This document shows positions 54,668 through 63,984 of a stretch of DNA of 64,000 nucleotides, piece by piece; the stretch's first letter is position 1; every line of letters starts with the position of its first letter. The stretch is from Brevibacterium pigmentatum (lineage in GTDB: Bacteria > Actinomycetota > Actinomycetes > Actinomycetales > Brevibacteriaceae): NCBI RefSeq assembly GCF_011617465.1, contig NZ_CP050153.1:3720001-3784000 (forward strand). Reading direction: 5' to 3'. Under the pieces are notes generated by a model, which had not been told where the DNA came from, searched no databases, and saw only the letters and a program-made list of their open reading frames with translations. Both the position numbers and the translations under genes were made by a program.

Positions 54668-55938
54668 ATTGGGGCATGGGGGTTGCGTCTTCCTGTGACG
54701 GCGTAGGTGCCGATGGCCACTGCTCCGATGGCCAGGACAGTGCCGCCGATGATGACGGCTCCGGGGATCGTGGCGATCGTGCCGAGCACTCCGACGGTGA
54801 CTCCGGAGAAGGTCTGCATGCCGGGGCCGAACGTCGCATAGGAGCCGATGACGCGGCCGCGGATCTCGGGAGGGGCTTCGAGTTGGATGATCGCCATCTC
54901 GGTCGACTCTGCGGTGATCTTCGCGACTCCGGCGATGACGAGCATGATCACGGCCACCCACAGGTGCGAGGTCAGAGCGAAGAACAGCGAACTGAGTCCC
55001 ATCGCCGCGGCAGCCAGTGCCGCGGCAGCCGGGACGGCCTTGATCCACCCGGTCGCCTCGAGCCCGAAACCGCCGAGCACCCCACCGGCACCCATCGCAA
55101 ACAGCAGCACCCCATAAGCGAAGTCGCTGTCCCCACCGACCGGATTTAGGATGTCGCCGAACACCGGCATGGCCGTCTGCAGCACTGCCCCGATCGTCGT
55201 CGAGGCGAGCGCAGCGAGCAGGAGCATGCCAACGATTGCGCGGTTGTGCCGCACCTCGACGAGCACCTTCAACGACTGCAGCAGCGTCGTTCGTGCAGTG
55301 CGCACTCCACCGCTGCGCAGATGTCCGGTGAACGGGGTACGGATGAGGAAGATCGTCAGCGGCAGGTAGAAGACGATGTTGATGAAGATGCCCCAGGTGG
55401 CGCCGACTCCGAGTAGCAGGGCGGATCCGACGACCGGGCCGAAGAGGATGCCGAGGCTGCGGAACGTCGCATTGAGCCGGACCGCGCTCGGCAGCTCCTT
55501 CCGATCGACGAAGTCGTGGAGCATCATCTGCTCGGCCGGACCCCACAGACATCCGGCCAGTCCGTGGATGACGAGCAGCACGCAGGCCTGCCACAGCTGC
55601 AGAGAGTCCGTGAGGAAGAGGATCCCCCAGCACAGAGACACGACCATGAACATGATCTGTCCGATCTGGATGAGGCGGCGGCAGTCGAAGCGTTCGGCCA
55701 GAGATCCGGCATAGACGGACAGGAGCAGGAAGGGCAGCCAGTGGCTGATGAGCTGGAATCCGACGAGCGCCGGGGATTCGAACTTCTGCCACAGCACCCA
55801 ATAGGTGATGACGTGCTCGATATTGTCGCCCATCATCGCCGTGCCCGATCCGACCAGATAGGGCGCAGTCTTCCAGCTGCGCAGCACGCTGAAACGGCGC
55901 GGACCGGCGGCACCGTTGTCCTCGGAGAAATCGCTCAC
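54658..55938 (-). CDS. MFS transporter, MFS_3-like
   Basis: 426 residues from GTG at 55938 (GGGGGA upstream; the frame is open to 56022). About 12 membrane segments; sequence SWKTAPYLVGSGTAMMGDNIEHVITYWVLWQ near the start, PVVGSALLLGVGATWGIFINIVFYLPL in the middle. This resembles the transmembrane secretion effector/enterobactin exporter-like MFS group. Substrate unknown. Its C-terminal codons and stop are supplied by repeat copy C, so the original end may have been altered by the repeat. Confidence 0.85.
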   Translation of the reverse strand: MSDFSEDNGAAGPRRFSVLRSWKTAPYLVGSGTAMMGDNIEHVITYWVLWQKFESPALVGFQLISHWLPFLLLSVYAGSLAERFDCRRLIQIGQIMFMVVSLCWGILFLTDSLQLWQACVLLVIHGLAGCLWGPAEQMMLHDFVDRKELPSAVRLNATFRSLGILFGPVVGSALLLGVGATWGIFINIVFYLPLTIFLIRTPFTGHLRSGGVRTARTTLLQSLKVLVEVRHNRAIVGMLLLAALASTTIGAVLQTAMPVFGDILNPVGGDSDFAYGVLLFAMGAGGVLGGFGLEATGWIKAVPAAAALAAAAMGLSSLFFALTSHLWVAVIMLVIAGVAKITAESTEMAIIQLEAPPEIRGRVIGSYATFGPGMQTFSGVTVGVLGTIATIPGAVIIGGTVLAIGAVAIGTYAVTGRRNPHAPIAT

Positions 55939-56032
55939 TCCCCCATTCTCACACCCGCGGAACCGGCCGGCGTCGAGCTCTTGTCTGCTGGGATCGAGGC
56001 GAGGACAATGATCCTTGATCAAGGAGGATCAC

Positions 56033-56602
56033 ATGTCCACAGCTCAGCCGCCGACGTCCGCCCGCTCGAACTCCGCCCTTGTCGTCATCGACGTCCAGAA
56101 CGGAGTGATGCAGGCCAGTTGGAACTCCGAATCCGTCGTCTCCACGATTGCCGATCTCGTCGACCGTGCCCGGAACACCGGCACCGAGGTGGTCTGGGTT
56201 CGGCACAGCTCCGGTGAGCTGCCGATCGATTCCCCGCAATGGCAGATCATCGACACGCTCTCCCCCGCCGACGGCGAATCCATCATCGAGAAGACCCACG
56301 GCAACACCTTCGAGGACACGGACTTCGAGGAGGTGCTCGCCGGAAAGGACGTCGGCCACCTCGTCGTCACCGGCGCTCAATCGGACGCCTGCGTGCGCTC
56401 GACGATCCACGGCGGCTTCGCCCGCGGCTACGACGTCACCCTCGTCACCGACGCCCACACCACCGAGAATCTCACCGAGTGGGGTGCTCCCCCACCGGAG
56501 CAGGTCGTCTCCCACACGAACCTGTATTGGCAGTTCGAATCCGGTCCCGGCAGGCACGCTCGAGTGCAGGAATCGAGCGAGGTCGACTTCACCAAACCTT
56601 GA
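56033..56602 (+). CDS. Isochorismatase-family cysteine hydrolase
   Basis: 189 residues, start ATG at 56033 with AAGGAGG six bases upstream. Catalytic Asp is in LVVIDVQNGVM (about 22), and the nucleophile Cys in VTGAQSDACVRSTIHGGFARGYDV (near 122), with a cis-peptide GAQ before it. Members hydrolyse isochorismate, nicotinamide or other amides; the sequence is not specific enough to choose. Divergent from the MFS gene, followed by an OsmC gene 43 bases on. Confidence 0.9.
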   Translation: MSTAQPPTSARSNSALVVIDVQNGVMQASWNSESVVSTIADLVDRARNTGTEVVWVRHSSGELPIDSPQWQIIDTLSPADGESIIEKTHGNTFEDTDFEEVLAGKDVGHLVVTGAQSDACVRSTIHGGFARGYDVTLVTDAHTTENLTEWGAPPPEQVVSHTNLYWQFESGPGRHARVQESSEVDFTKP

Positions 56603-56645
56603 TCGTCCCAGCTCCTGCCACCCGGAAGTCTGCCATCATTAGTCC

Positions 56646-57068
56646 ATGAGTGAAGACATTCGCAGCATCGAACTGACCCGCATCGCCGAGAACCACTACC
56701 GCGCCACCGCCCCGAGCGGAGCGAGCATCGAATTCGGCCGCGGCGAGGGTCTCATGACCCCCGTCGAACTGCTCCTGGCCGCCGTCGCCGGCTGCTCGTC
56801 GATCGACGTCGACACCGTGACCAGCCGTCACACCGAACCGACGAAGTTCGACGTCTCCGCGACCGCGGACAAGATCGACGAGGACGGAGCCTCTCGCGTG
56901 GACAACGTTCACCTCGACTTCGACCTCGCGTTCCCCGACGACGAGGAGGGCCGAAAGGCCGATGCCCGCGTCGAACGGCTCGTCGGGCTCTCTCACGACA
57001 AGTACTGCACGGTCTCACGCACGGTCGAACACCCCACGAAGGTCGACTTCAGCATTCGTCGCGACTGA
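56646..57068 (+). CDS. OsmC family protein (second)
   Basis: 140 residues, a compact OsmC domain: LLAAVAGCSSIDVDTV (Cys about 56) and SHDKYCTVSRTVEHPTKV (Cys about 120). The shorter form matches the YhfA/OsmC-like branch. It may be co-transcribed with the upstream isochorismatase-like gene (gap 43 bases). Together with the genes at 51685 and 60800 it makes three OsmC-fold proteins in 10 kb. Confidence 0.9.
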   Translation: MSEDIRSIELTRIAENHYRATAPSGASIEFGRGEGLMTPVELLLAAVAGCSSIDVDTVTSRHTEPTKFDVSATADKIDEDGASRVDNVHLDFDLAFPDDEEGRKADARVERLVGLSHDKYCTVSRTVEHPTKVDFSIRRD

Positions 57069-57153
57069 CGTCGCGATTCGTCACGGCAGGTCCCTCGCCG
57101 AGGCGGCCCCACGTTCCGCACAAACGTGACCGGCAGCGCCCCGTCGGGTCCCC

Positions 57154-58014
57154 TCAGCTCTCGGCGAGTCGCTTCTTCTCGATCTCGACGTCGAAATCGG
57201 CGGCGGGCCACTGCGGGTCGATGCCTTTGAGGACGTCAAGCAGCAGTCGCTGCACGGCCAGCCGGGCGTACCATTTCCGGTTCGCCGGCACGACGAACCA
57301 GGGAGCCGCCCCGGTGGAGGTACGGTCGAAGGCGGCCTGGTAGGCATCCATGTAGTCCGGCCACAGGAGTCGCTCGTCGACGTCTCCCGGATTGTATTTC
57401 CAGTGTTTGTCGGCACGGTCGAGCCTTTCGGCCAGGCGCTCCTTCTGCTCGTCCGGGGAGATGTGGAGCATGACCTTGACAATGTGCACCCCTGCCGCGA
57501 CGAGTTCGGCTTCGAAGTCGTTGATGGCTGAGTAGCGGCGCTCGATCTCGGCGCCGTCGGCGAGTTCGCGGACGCGGCCGATGAGCACATCCTCGTAGTG
57601 GGAGCGGTCGAAGACGCCGATCATGCCGGGCCCGGGCACGCGTGGGCGGATGCGCCAGAGGAAGTCGTGGGCGAGTTCCTCGTCGGTGGGTTTCTTGAAG
57701 GCCGCGAGTTCGACACCCTGCGGGTCGACGGCGCCGACGACATGGCGGACGATTCCGCCTTTGCCGGCGGTGTCCATGGCCTGCAGGACGAGGAGAACGG
57801 CGGGGCCGGATTCCTCGTCGTGGTGAGCGGCGAAGAGGCGTTCCTGCAGATCGCTGAGCTCGGTCGACAGCGCTTCCAGATCCTTCTTCCCCGACTCCTT
57901 GTCCCCGTCGTAGCCGGGAGTGGATTCGGGGTCGACCTCGCCGAGGCGGAATCCCTCCCCGGCGCGGAGAAGTGGGGCGGGGTCGGTCGTCCAGTTGCTC
58001 GTCGGCTCACTCAT
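57154..58014 (-). CDS. ppk2: Polyphosphate kinase 2 family protein
   Basis: 286 residues from ATG at 58014. Walker A in AMDTAGKGG (80-88), Walker B-like FDRSHYEDVL (about 140), the lid region KERLAERLDRADKHWKYNPGD and the ending VPANRKWYARLAVQRLLLDVLKGIDP define PPK2. It transfers phosphate between polyphosphate and nucleoside mono- or diphosphates. The class (AMP or ADP as acceptor) cannot be assigned by eye. Convergent with the OsmC gene; lies beside a membrane protein gene. Confidence 0.92.
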   Translation of the reverse strand: MSEPTSNWTTDPAPLLRAGEGFRLGEVDPESTPGYDGDKESGKKDLEALSTELSDLQERLFAAHHDEESGPAVLLVLQAMDTAGKGGIVRHVVGAVDPQGVELAAFKKPTDEELAHDFLWRIRPRVPGPGMIGVFDRSHYEDVLIGRVRELADGAEIERRYSAINDFEAELVAAGVHIVKVMLHISPDEQKERLAERLDRADKHWKYNPGDVDERLLWPDYMDAYQAAFDRTSTGAAPWFVVPANRKWYARLAVQRLLLDVLKGIDPQWPAADFDVEIEKKRLAES

Positions 58015-58073
58015 GCGTTCATCTTTCCAGGTGGGAAGGGCCGCGTCCATGCCGATGAGTCACAGGTGAACGC

Positions 58074-58925
58074 TCACCGCCTCGGGTCCTGCGGCGGATG
58101 CGGCGGCGGCTGAGGTCCGTCGATGCCCGGCAGCGGGTTCTCGTTCGTCAGTCCGCGCCGACGCCTGTCCTCCAGGTACCTCTGGTAAGCCACATCGCGT
58201 TCGGCGGCGGTCATCTGCGGCGTGGACTTGTCCATGACATTGCGCAGCATCGCCAGAACGGTCAGCACCGCCAGGCCGGTCAGCGTCACAGCCACCCAGA
58301 TCATCGTGGTGAGCAGGCTCGGCGGATTGTCGAAGACTCTCACACCGGCGAAGCCGATGAGGAAGACGAATCCGAGATACGGCAGCAGGAGCCACAGCGC
58401 GGCCTTGAAGCCGCCGATCATCATCGGCATCACCACACACATACTCCACGCCATTCCGCCGATGAAGAAGAGCAGGACGAGGAAGAAGCTCGCCGGATCG
58501 CTGTTGAGTTCCGCCGCTACTGTTCCGGGCACAGCCCGCTCGCCGAGAAACAACGGCCAGACCAGCGCCACCAACGTGACGATCACTGCGGAAGCGACCA
58601 CGCTGAGCAGAATCAGCGGGACGAGACCCTCACGCCGGAACCCGTCGTCCGGTCGTTTGTGCTCCATGAACAGGAAGGGAAAGAGAAGCGCAATTACACC
58701 AGCAATGATTCCTGACCAGAGGCCATCTGCCTCAATTCTGTCGGTCATGTTCCGCTGGTACATCAGCCCAGTCGACGCGGACCAGATGAAGAAGGTGAAG
58801 AAGAGCGCACCGAAGAGGGTGAAGCCGAGGACGCGCAGAAAGTCGCGTGTCCACGTCGGGACCGGTTCCTCCTCGTGCAACGGAAGCGGACCCGGAGGCG
58901 GTGGTCCGGGCGGTGTCTCACTCAT
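58074..58925 (-). CDS. Membrane protein of unknown function
   Basis: 283 residues from ATG at 58925 (GAGGATG upstream). A Pro/Gly-rich N-terminus (SETPPGPPPPGPLPLHEEEPVP) precedes about six membrane helices in three pairs, and the C-terminus is Pro-rich (PQPPPHPPQDPRR). I do not recognise the fold. It is upstream of the PPK2 gene on the same strand (gap 60 bases). No conserved polar motif stands out. Confidence 0.8.
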   Translation of the reverse strand: MSETPPGPPPPGPLPLHEEEPVPTWTRDFLRVLGFTLFGALFFTFFIWSASTGLMYQRNMTDRIEADGLWSGIIAGVIALLFPFLFMEHKRPDDGFRREGLVPLILLSVVASAVIVTLVALVWPLFLGERAVPGTVAAELNSDPASFFLVLLFFIGGMAWSMCVVMPMMIGGFKAALWLLLPYLGFVFLIGFAGVRVFDNPPSLLTTMIWVAVTLTGLAVLTVLAMLRNVMDKSTPQMTAAERDVAYQRYLEDRRRRGLTNENPLPGIDGPQPPPHPPQDPRR

Positions 58926-59029
58926 GATTTCATCCTCGCACAAGCACGGGCGACTGATACCGGCAGCGACGTTTCAGATCCGCCACCGCGAACGTCAACC
59001 GGTCAGAGACCGCCCCACAGGCCACACCC

Positions 59030-59716
59030 TCAGTCCGGTTTCCGGAACACCGACGGCAGCTTCTTCTTCACCCGGCGTCCGGTGTCCCGGTACGACCATT
59101 GCCGCATCGGCTGCGGCACCCGCCACTGCAGCTTCCAGGCGAGCATGCGGAACCCGAAGGCGGCGGCTGCGATGATGAGTGAGGCGATGGCACCCAACAG
59201 TCCGGTCACCTCGGCGATGATCGTCAGCCCCGAACCGAACAGGGCGGGGATGAGGTAGAGGTCGGTGCCGCGGAAGATCGCCGGATCCTCGCTGGCCACG
59301 GCGTCGCGCATGAGTCCGCCGCCGCACGCGGTCAGCGCACCCATGAGCAGCGCCGCCGGATAGTTCGCCCCGGCGGACAGTGCGATCGTCGTACCGGTGA
59401 CGCTGAAGAGCCCGAGGCCCATCGCGTCGAAGGCGACGATCCAGATCCGTGCCCGGGAGATGTGGGAGCCGATGATGTAGATGAGCAGGGTCGCGATCAC
59501 CGGCGGGGCGAGGTAGATCGGTTGGCCGATGGCGTTGGGCACTCGGTCGAGGAGCACATCGCGGATCATGCCGCCGCCGATTCCCGTCATCGTGCCCAGC
59601 ACCAACCCGCCCGTGATATCGAAATCGCGGCGGGCGGCCAACAGCACTCCGGAGACCGCGAAGACGAAGGTGCCGGTGAGGTCGAGGGCGAGGAACAGGA
59701 ACTCCTGCAGGTTCAT
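59030..59716 (-). CDS. TRIC channel / UPF0126-family membrane protein
   Basis: 228 residues, seven membrane helices with two internal repeats carrying GGMIRDVLLDRVP (about 50) and GGGLMRDAVASEDP (about 135), the signature of UPF0126/YicG, bacterial homologues of trimeric intracellular cation channels. It probably conducts or transports small cations or an unidentified solute. ATG at 59716 follows GAGGTGGAG. The basic C-terminal tail (RRVKKKLPSVFRKPD) is cytoplasmic. Confident for family. Confidence 0.92.
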   Translation of the reverse strand: MNLQEFLFLALDLTGTFVFAVSGVLLAARRDFDITGGLVLGTMTGIGGGMIRDVLLDRVPNAIGQPIYLAPPVIATLLIYIIGSHISRARIWIVAFDAMGLGLFSVTGTTIALSAGANYPAALLMGALTACGGGLMRDAVASEDPAIFRGTDLYLIPALFGSGLTIIAEVTGLLGAIASLIIAAAAFGFRMLAWKLQWRVPQPMRQWSYRDTGRRVKKKLPSVFRKPD

Positions 59717-59858
59717 CTCCACCTCGGCTCGTCTCGTCGCTCCGTGCCCGGTCCGGTGCCGAGCGTCCTACCAGCCACTGTAATCCGCTTCGACATCCAG
59801 TGAGCCATTTGTCTGGTGTTCCGTTCCCCATCGCCGAGGCGGCCGCTAGGCTGAGGAG

Positions 59859-60731
59859 ATGACGCAGCCGACGCTCATCCTCGTCCACGGCGCTTTCGCC
59901 ACTTCCTTCTCTTTCGCCCCGTTGCAGGCCGAACTCGCCTTCCACGGAGTGCGCTCGGCTGCGGTTGACCTGCCGGGTCACGGTTTCGCCGCCACCTTCC
60001 CGCTCGGGTATCAGGCGCCTCAGGACCTCGCCCGGTTCACCTCGGAGCCGGGATCGCTCAGGGGTGTGACCGTCGACGACAATGTCCGGGCTCTCACCGA
60101 GGCGGCGGCCCGTGCCAAGGAGCACGGACCGGTGGTCATCGTCGCCCACAGCCGCGGCGGGGCCACATTGACCGCGCTGGCGAATGCGCATCCGGAGCTC
60201 ATCGACCACATGGTCTATGTCTCCGCATGGGCACCGGTGGACCTCCCGGCCGCCGAATACAATGCCGAACCCGAAATGAAGACCGTCGACAATGCGGCTC
60301 TCGCTCGGGCCCTGGCCGGTGATCCCGGGCAGTTGGGACTGCTGCGCTGCAATTTCCGCCAGGCCGACCTGGAAGTCCTCGACGGGTTGAAAGCACTCTT
60401 CTGCGCCGACGTCAGCGATGACGAATTCCGCATCTTCCTGAACTCACTGCAGCCGGATGAGAACCTCGACGCGGGAGGGCCCGAACACCGGGCGCAGGCG
60501 GGCACGTGGGGGACGATTCCGCGTACGTTTGTCCGCCTCGGCGAGGATCGGAGCGTGCCGACCGCGATGCAGGATCGCCTCATCCGCGAAGGTGATGCGC
60601 TCACCCCGGACAATCCCTACCGGGTGCGCACGCTCATGTCGTCCCACGTGGGATGGCTGATCCGCCCCGCCGAGGCGGCCATGCAGATGGCGCAGATCGC
60701 CGCCGACGTTGCCGCGGAGTCCGACAGGTAA
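59859..60731 (+). CDS. Alpha/beta hydrolase
   Basis: 290 residues. LILVHGAFATSFSFAPLQAEL forms the HG oxyanion hole, VDLPGHGFA follows, and VIVAHSRGGATLTALA (Ser near 92) is the nucleophile elbow. An acid and His are expected near DRSVPTAMQ and MSSHVGWLIRP. The family includes esterases and haloalkane-type hydrolases; the nearest match is the AB hydrolase EstC/methyl-ketone-type group, not certain. It is closed by a strong terminator and convergent with the Ohr-like OsmC gene. Confidence 0.85.
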   Translation: MTQPTLILVHGAFATSFSFAPLQAELAFHGVRSAAVDLPGHGFAATFPLGYQAPQDLARFTSEPGSLRGVTVDDNVRALTEAAARAKEHGPVVIVAHSRGGATLTALANAHPELIDHMVYVSAWAPVDLPAAEYNAEPEMKTVDNAALARALAGDPGQLGLLRCNFRQADLEVLDGLKALFCADVSDDEFRIFLNSLQPDENLDAGGPEHRAQAGTWGTIPRTFVRLGEDRSVPTAMQDRLIREGDALTPDNPYRVRTLMSSHVGWLIRPAEAAMQMAQIAADVAAESDR

Positions 60732-60750
60732 AGCGCAGGTGCCGACGGAA

Positions 60751-60781
60751 GAGGCCCCGACCGTGACAGTCGGGGCCTCTC
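60751..60781. terminator. Terminator between hydrolase and OsmC genes
   Basis: AGAGGCCCCGAC / GTCGGGGCCTCT, a perfect 12-bp stem with seven-base loop, between the convergent stops at 60731 and 60800. Confidence 0.85.
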
Positions 60782-60799
60782 GTTCTCTGCTCAGCCGGT

Positions 60800-61303
60800 T
60801 CAGCTGAGTTGGAAGTTGTCCGGGTTCTTGTACGGTTCGATCTCGACGACCGGGGTGCCCTTGCCCATGAGCAGTTTGGAGATGGGGCAGCGAGCGTGGG
60901 CGCGGGCAGCGTACTTCTCGGCGTCGGTGTCCGAGACCCCTTCGATGGAGATGAACGCCTTCGGAGCGAAGTAGAAGCCGTTGCCGGAGGGTTCGTTGTG
61001 CAGTTCGACCTCGACGCGCACACGTGAGAGTGCTTCGATCTCGTTGACCGCGAGAACGACCTTGAGCGTTTCACCAAGGCAGGTCGACCAGGCCATGGCA
61101 AGGAACTGTTCCGGGTTGTTGCCCTCTTCGACCCGTGAGGTCGGGGCGGTGGACAGGTTCTGGCCGTCTTCGACGCGCACCTCGCCCGAGGTGCCGCCGA
61201 GGTTCTCGACCTTCGCGGTGTAGATCGGCGCACTCGGGCTCTTCGGCTCATCCGCATCTCCGGTCGGAGCCTGCGGCTGGGCGTATCCGGGTTTCTCAGT
61301 CAT
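60800..61303 (-). CDS. Ohr-like OsmC family peroxiredoxin
   Basis: 167 residues. Cysteines in AWSTCLGETL (about 75) and ARCPISKLL (about 142), plus SAPIYTAKVENLGGTSGEVR, mark the Ohr/OsmC fold. The reactive Cys pair reduces organic hydroperoxides, recycled by lipoyl thiols in relatives. A 20-residue polar N-terminal extension is unusual. No OhrR-type regulator is adjacent. Confidence 0.9.
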   Translation of the reverse strand: MTEKPGYAQPQAPTGDADEPKSPSAPIYTAKVENLGGTSGEVRVEDGQNLSTAPTSRVEEGNNPEQFLAMAWSTCLGETLKVVLAVNEIEALSRVRVEVELHNEPSGNGFYFAPKAFISIEGVSDTDAEKYAARAHARCPISKLLMGKGTPVVEIEPYKNPDNFQLS

Positions 61304-61402
61304 TGCACCATGCTACGACAGGCACGCAACAAGGTCACTGGCGTTTCAGTGAATGGTCAGTAACAAAACCCGCAGACCCATCCGCCGTCCCGGCGGCTCC
61401 GA

Positions 61403-63001
61403 ATGATCACTATGAATCGGAAAACCCGTGCAACCCACCGTTTCCGCGGCGTCGTGGCAGGCATCGCCGCCGCACTCATGATGTTCGGTCTCGCAGACCT
61501 CATCGCGCGTGCCTTCACCCCGAGCGCCGCACCTCTGCTCACCCTCGGTCAGGCGATCATCCCACTGGCTCCCCCGGCGGCGATCAAACCCGTCATCGCC
61601 TTGTTCGGTGACAACGACAAACTCGTCCTCGTCCTCTCCACCGGCCTCGGTGCGATCGTCCTCGCCGGGCTCATCGGAGCACTGGCGGTTTCCCGCCGGC
61701 GCCTGGCCACGAGGCTGCTGGTTGTCGCCGGGCTCGTCCCAGTCATCGTCATCATCATCCGTCCCGAGGCGGGTGCCTTCGACGTCATTCCCACGTTCAT
61801 CGGCATCGCGGCCGGCATCGCGGTCTTCGTCATGCTGCTGCGCCTCGGAACACCCCAAACCCTCGCCGAGGCGGCCGACCGTCCCGATATCGCCCCCAGT
61901 ATCGCCCGCGGCTCCCAGCCGTCGGATCCGCTGAGTCGACGTCGCTTCTTCGGCCTCGCCGGGGCCCTCGGCGCCATCGGGGCCGGCACCATCGCCGCCG
62001 GCCAGACCGTTGCTTCGCTGGCTCAGGATGCCGGAGCCGCGGTGGCCAAGCTCGTTCTGCCCACCCCTGCGAAGAAGGCGGCCGCGATCCCTGCGGCCGC
62101 GAGCACCGGCGTCGACGGCACGGTCCCCTTCGTCACCGAGGCCAAGGACTTCTACCGCATCGACACGGTCCTCTCACCACCGGTCATCGACCCCGAACAG
62201 TGGTCGCTGCGCATCCACGGCATGGTCGAGAACGAGCTCACCCTGACGATGGACGACGTGCTCGACCTGCCCCTCGAAGAGCACCACATCACGCTCACCT
62301 GCGTATCCAATCCCGTCGGCGGAGAGCTCGTCGGCAATGCGACCTGGCTCGGCTATCCAGTCCGCGAACTCCTCGCCCGAGCCCGCCCGAGCTCGCAGGC
62401 CGATATGGTTCTCTCCCACTCCTTCGACGGATTCACCGCCTCGACCCCGATCGGTGCACTGACCGATGACCGTGCGGCCCTCCTGGCGGTGGGAATGAAC
62501 GGCGAACCGCTCACCCCGATCCACGGGTTCCCCGCCCGCCTCGTCGTTCCCGGACTCTACGGATTCGTCTCCGCGACGAAGTGGGTGACCGAACTCGAGG
62601 TCACCCGCTTCGATGAGAAGACCGCCTACTGGACCGACCGCGGGTGGGATGCCAAAGCCCCCATCCTCGTCGCTTCCCGCATCGAGGTCCCCAAGCCGTT
62701 GGCCAAGGTCCCTGCCGGGGACATCCGGGTCGGCGGCACCGCCTGGGCACAGCGTTCAGGGATCGAGCGTGTCGAGGTCAAGCTCGACGACGGCGAGTGG
62801 ACGCAGGCGGATCTCGCCGAGGAAGTCACGATCGACACCTGGCGGCAATGGCGGGCCGAATTCGCCGAGGTGGCCGCGGGCTCCCATACCGTCACCGTGC
62901 GCGCCACGGACAAGGACGGCACCGTGCAGACGTCGAAACGTCGAGATTCGATCCCGAACTCGGCCACCGGGCACCACCACATCCAATTCCGCGTCGAATA
63001 G
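61403..63001 (+). CDS. Membrane-anchored molybdopterin oxidoreductase (sulfite oxidase-like)
   Basis: 532 residues. The N-terminal part has four to five membrane helices (about 15-165), followed by a Tat-like [12 protein letters not shown] and the molybdenum-binding domain. [20 protein letters not shown] (Cys 300) supplies the Mo ligand; [22 protein letters not shown] is the conserved pterin-binding region. A C-terminal Mo-co dimerisation domain follows. Similar to actinobacterial membrane sulfite oxidase-like proteins, active outside the membrane. ATG at 61412 is an alternative start. A fasciclin lipoprotein follows. Confidence 0.9.
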   Translation: MITMNRKTRATHRFRGVVAGIAAALMMFGLADLIARAFTPSAAPLLTLGQAIIPLAPPAAIKPVIALFGDNDKLVLVLSTGLGAIVLAGLIGALAVSRRRLATRLLVVAGLVPVIVIIIRPEAGAFDVIPTFIGIAAGIAVFVMLLRLGTPQTLAEAADRPDIAPSIARGSQPSDPLSRRRFFGLAGALGAIGAGTIAAGQTVASLAQDAGAAVAKLVLPTPAKKAAAIPAAASTGVDGTVPFVTEAKDFYRIDTVLSPPVIDPEQWSLRIHGMVENELTLTMDDVLDLPLEEHHITLTCVSNPVGGELVGNATWLGYPVRELLARARPSSQADMVLSHSFDGFTASTPIGALTDDRAALLAVGMNGEPLTPIHGFPARLVVPGLYGFVSATKWVTELEVTRFDEKTAYWTDRGWDAKAPILVASRIEVPKPLAKVPAGDIRVGGTAWAQRSGIERVEVKLDDGEWTQADLAEEVTIDTWRQWRAEFAEVAAGSHTVTVRATDKDGTVQTSKRRDSIPNSATGHHHIQFRVE

Positions 63002-63161
63002 CTGTCCCTCCGGGGCCGCCTCGGCGAAGGAATTCTCATATTTCTTCCCCATCCACCCATCCGAACCGGGCACCGCACCGAATACCCAGTACACAGCGAG
63101 CAATGGAGATCACTTCACAGCTGTGCGCGAATACGCATCACTGTTGATTAGGAGAAGAACA

Positions 63162-63854
63162 ATGAAGACACTGCTTCGCACACGCACCGCCACCATCCTC
63201 TCGGCCGGCGCCATCGGCCTGCTGGCTCTGAGCGGCTGCGGAATGGACTCCGGATCCGGCGGGGAGGAGTCCGGTTCGGAATCGGGCAGCTCCGAATCCC
63301 AGCCCGCTGACTCGGGCGAGTCCGAGATGCCCGACGAGTCCGCCGACTCCTCCATGGCCGATTCCGACCTCGTCGGCAAGGGCTGCTCGGCTTACGCGGA
63401 AGCGAACCCGGACGGGGCCGGTTCTGTCGAGGGCATGGGACAGGACCCGGTGGCCACCGCCGCCTCGAACAACCCGATGCTCAAAACCCTGACCAAGGCG
63501 GTCTCGGGCAAGCTCAATCCCGATGTCGACCTCGTCGACACCCTCAACGGCGACGAATTCACCGTCATCGCCCCGGTCGACGACGCCTTCGCCGATGTGC
63601 CGAAGGACGACCTCGACGCCCTGGCCAAGGATTCGGACATGTTGACGAAGGTCCTGACCTACCACGTCATCCCCGGTCAGCTCTCTCCCGATGAGATCGC
63701 CGGTGAGCACGAGACCGTCGAAGGCTCGAAGGTCACAATCTCCGGTGAGGGCGAGGACATGAAGTTCGACGATGCCGGACTGGTCTGCGGCGGCGTCAAG
63801 ACCGCCAACGCCACGGTCTACATGGTCGACGCCGTGATGATGCCCGGGAAGTGA
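63162..63854 (+). CDS. Fasciclin-domain lipoprotein
   Basis: 230 residues, start ATG at 63162 with AGGAGAAG upstream. Lipobox LLALSGC (Cys about 25), a Ser/Glu/Gly-rich spacer (about 27-65) and a single FAS1 domain (about 85-230, with [41 protein letters not shown] and [13 protein letters not shown]). Two cysteines in the mature domain (GKGC, LVCGG) may pair, as in mycobacterial MPT83-type proteins. It is surface-anchored, perhaps adhesive. It follows the Mo oxidoreductase, a pairing known with SigK-type regulation in mycobacteria. Confidence 0.92.
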   Translation: MKTLLRTRTATILSAGAIGLLALSGCGMDSGSGGEESGSESGSSESQPADSGESEMPDESADSSMADSDLVGKGCSAYAEANPDGAGSVEGMGQDPVATAASNNPMLKTLTKAVSGKLNPDVDLVDTLNGDEFTVIAPVDDAFADVPKDDLDALAKDSDMLTKVLTYHVIPGQLSPDEIAGEHETVEGSKVTISGEGEDMKFDDAGLVCGGVKTANATVYMVDAVMMPGK

Positions 63855-63876
63855 CGACGACACACCGAATGGTGGT

Positions 63877-63917
63877 GGCCGGGGAACGATCAATGCAGTC
63901 GCGATCGGGCCCCGGCC
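63877..63917 (+). terminator. Hairpin after fasciclin gene
   Basis: GGCCGGGG (63877-63884) pairs with CCCCGGCC (63910-63917), with an internal GATC pair; 22 bases after the stop codon. No T-run, so only a candidate. Confidence 0.45.
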
Positions 63918-63984
63918 GCCGTCGTCTTCCCCTGCCCCCTGGACGCGGCACGACGCGCAGTCCGAGGGATGACATGATTGGTCA

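Noticed and set aside
53838-54839. 333-codon reading of the MOSC gene running through repeat C
   Set aside because: The extra N-terminus is the translation of the repeat and of opposite-strand gene sequence; the MOSC fold begins after the GTG at 54590.
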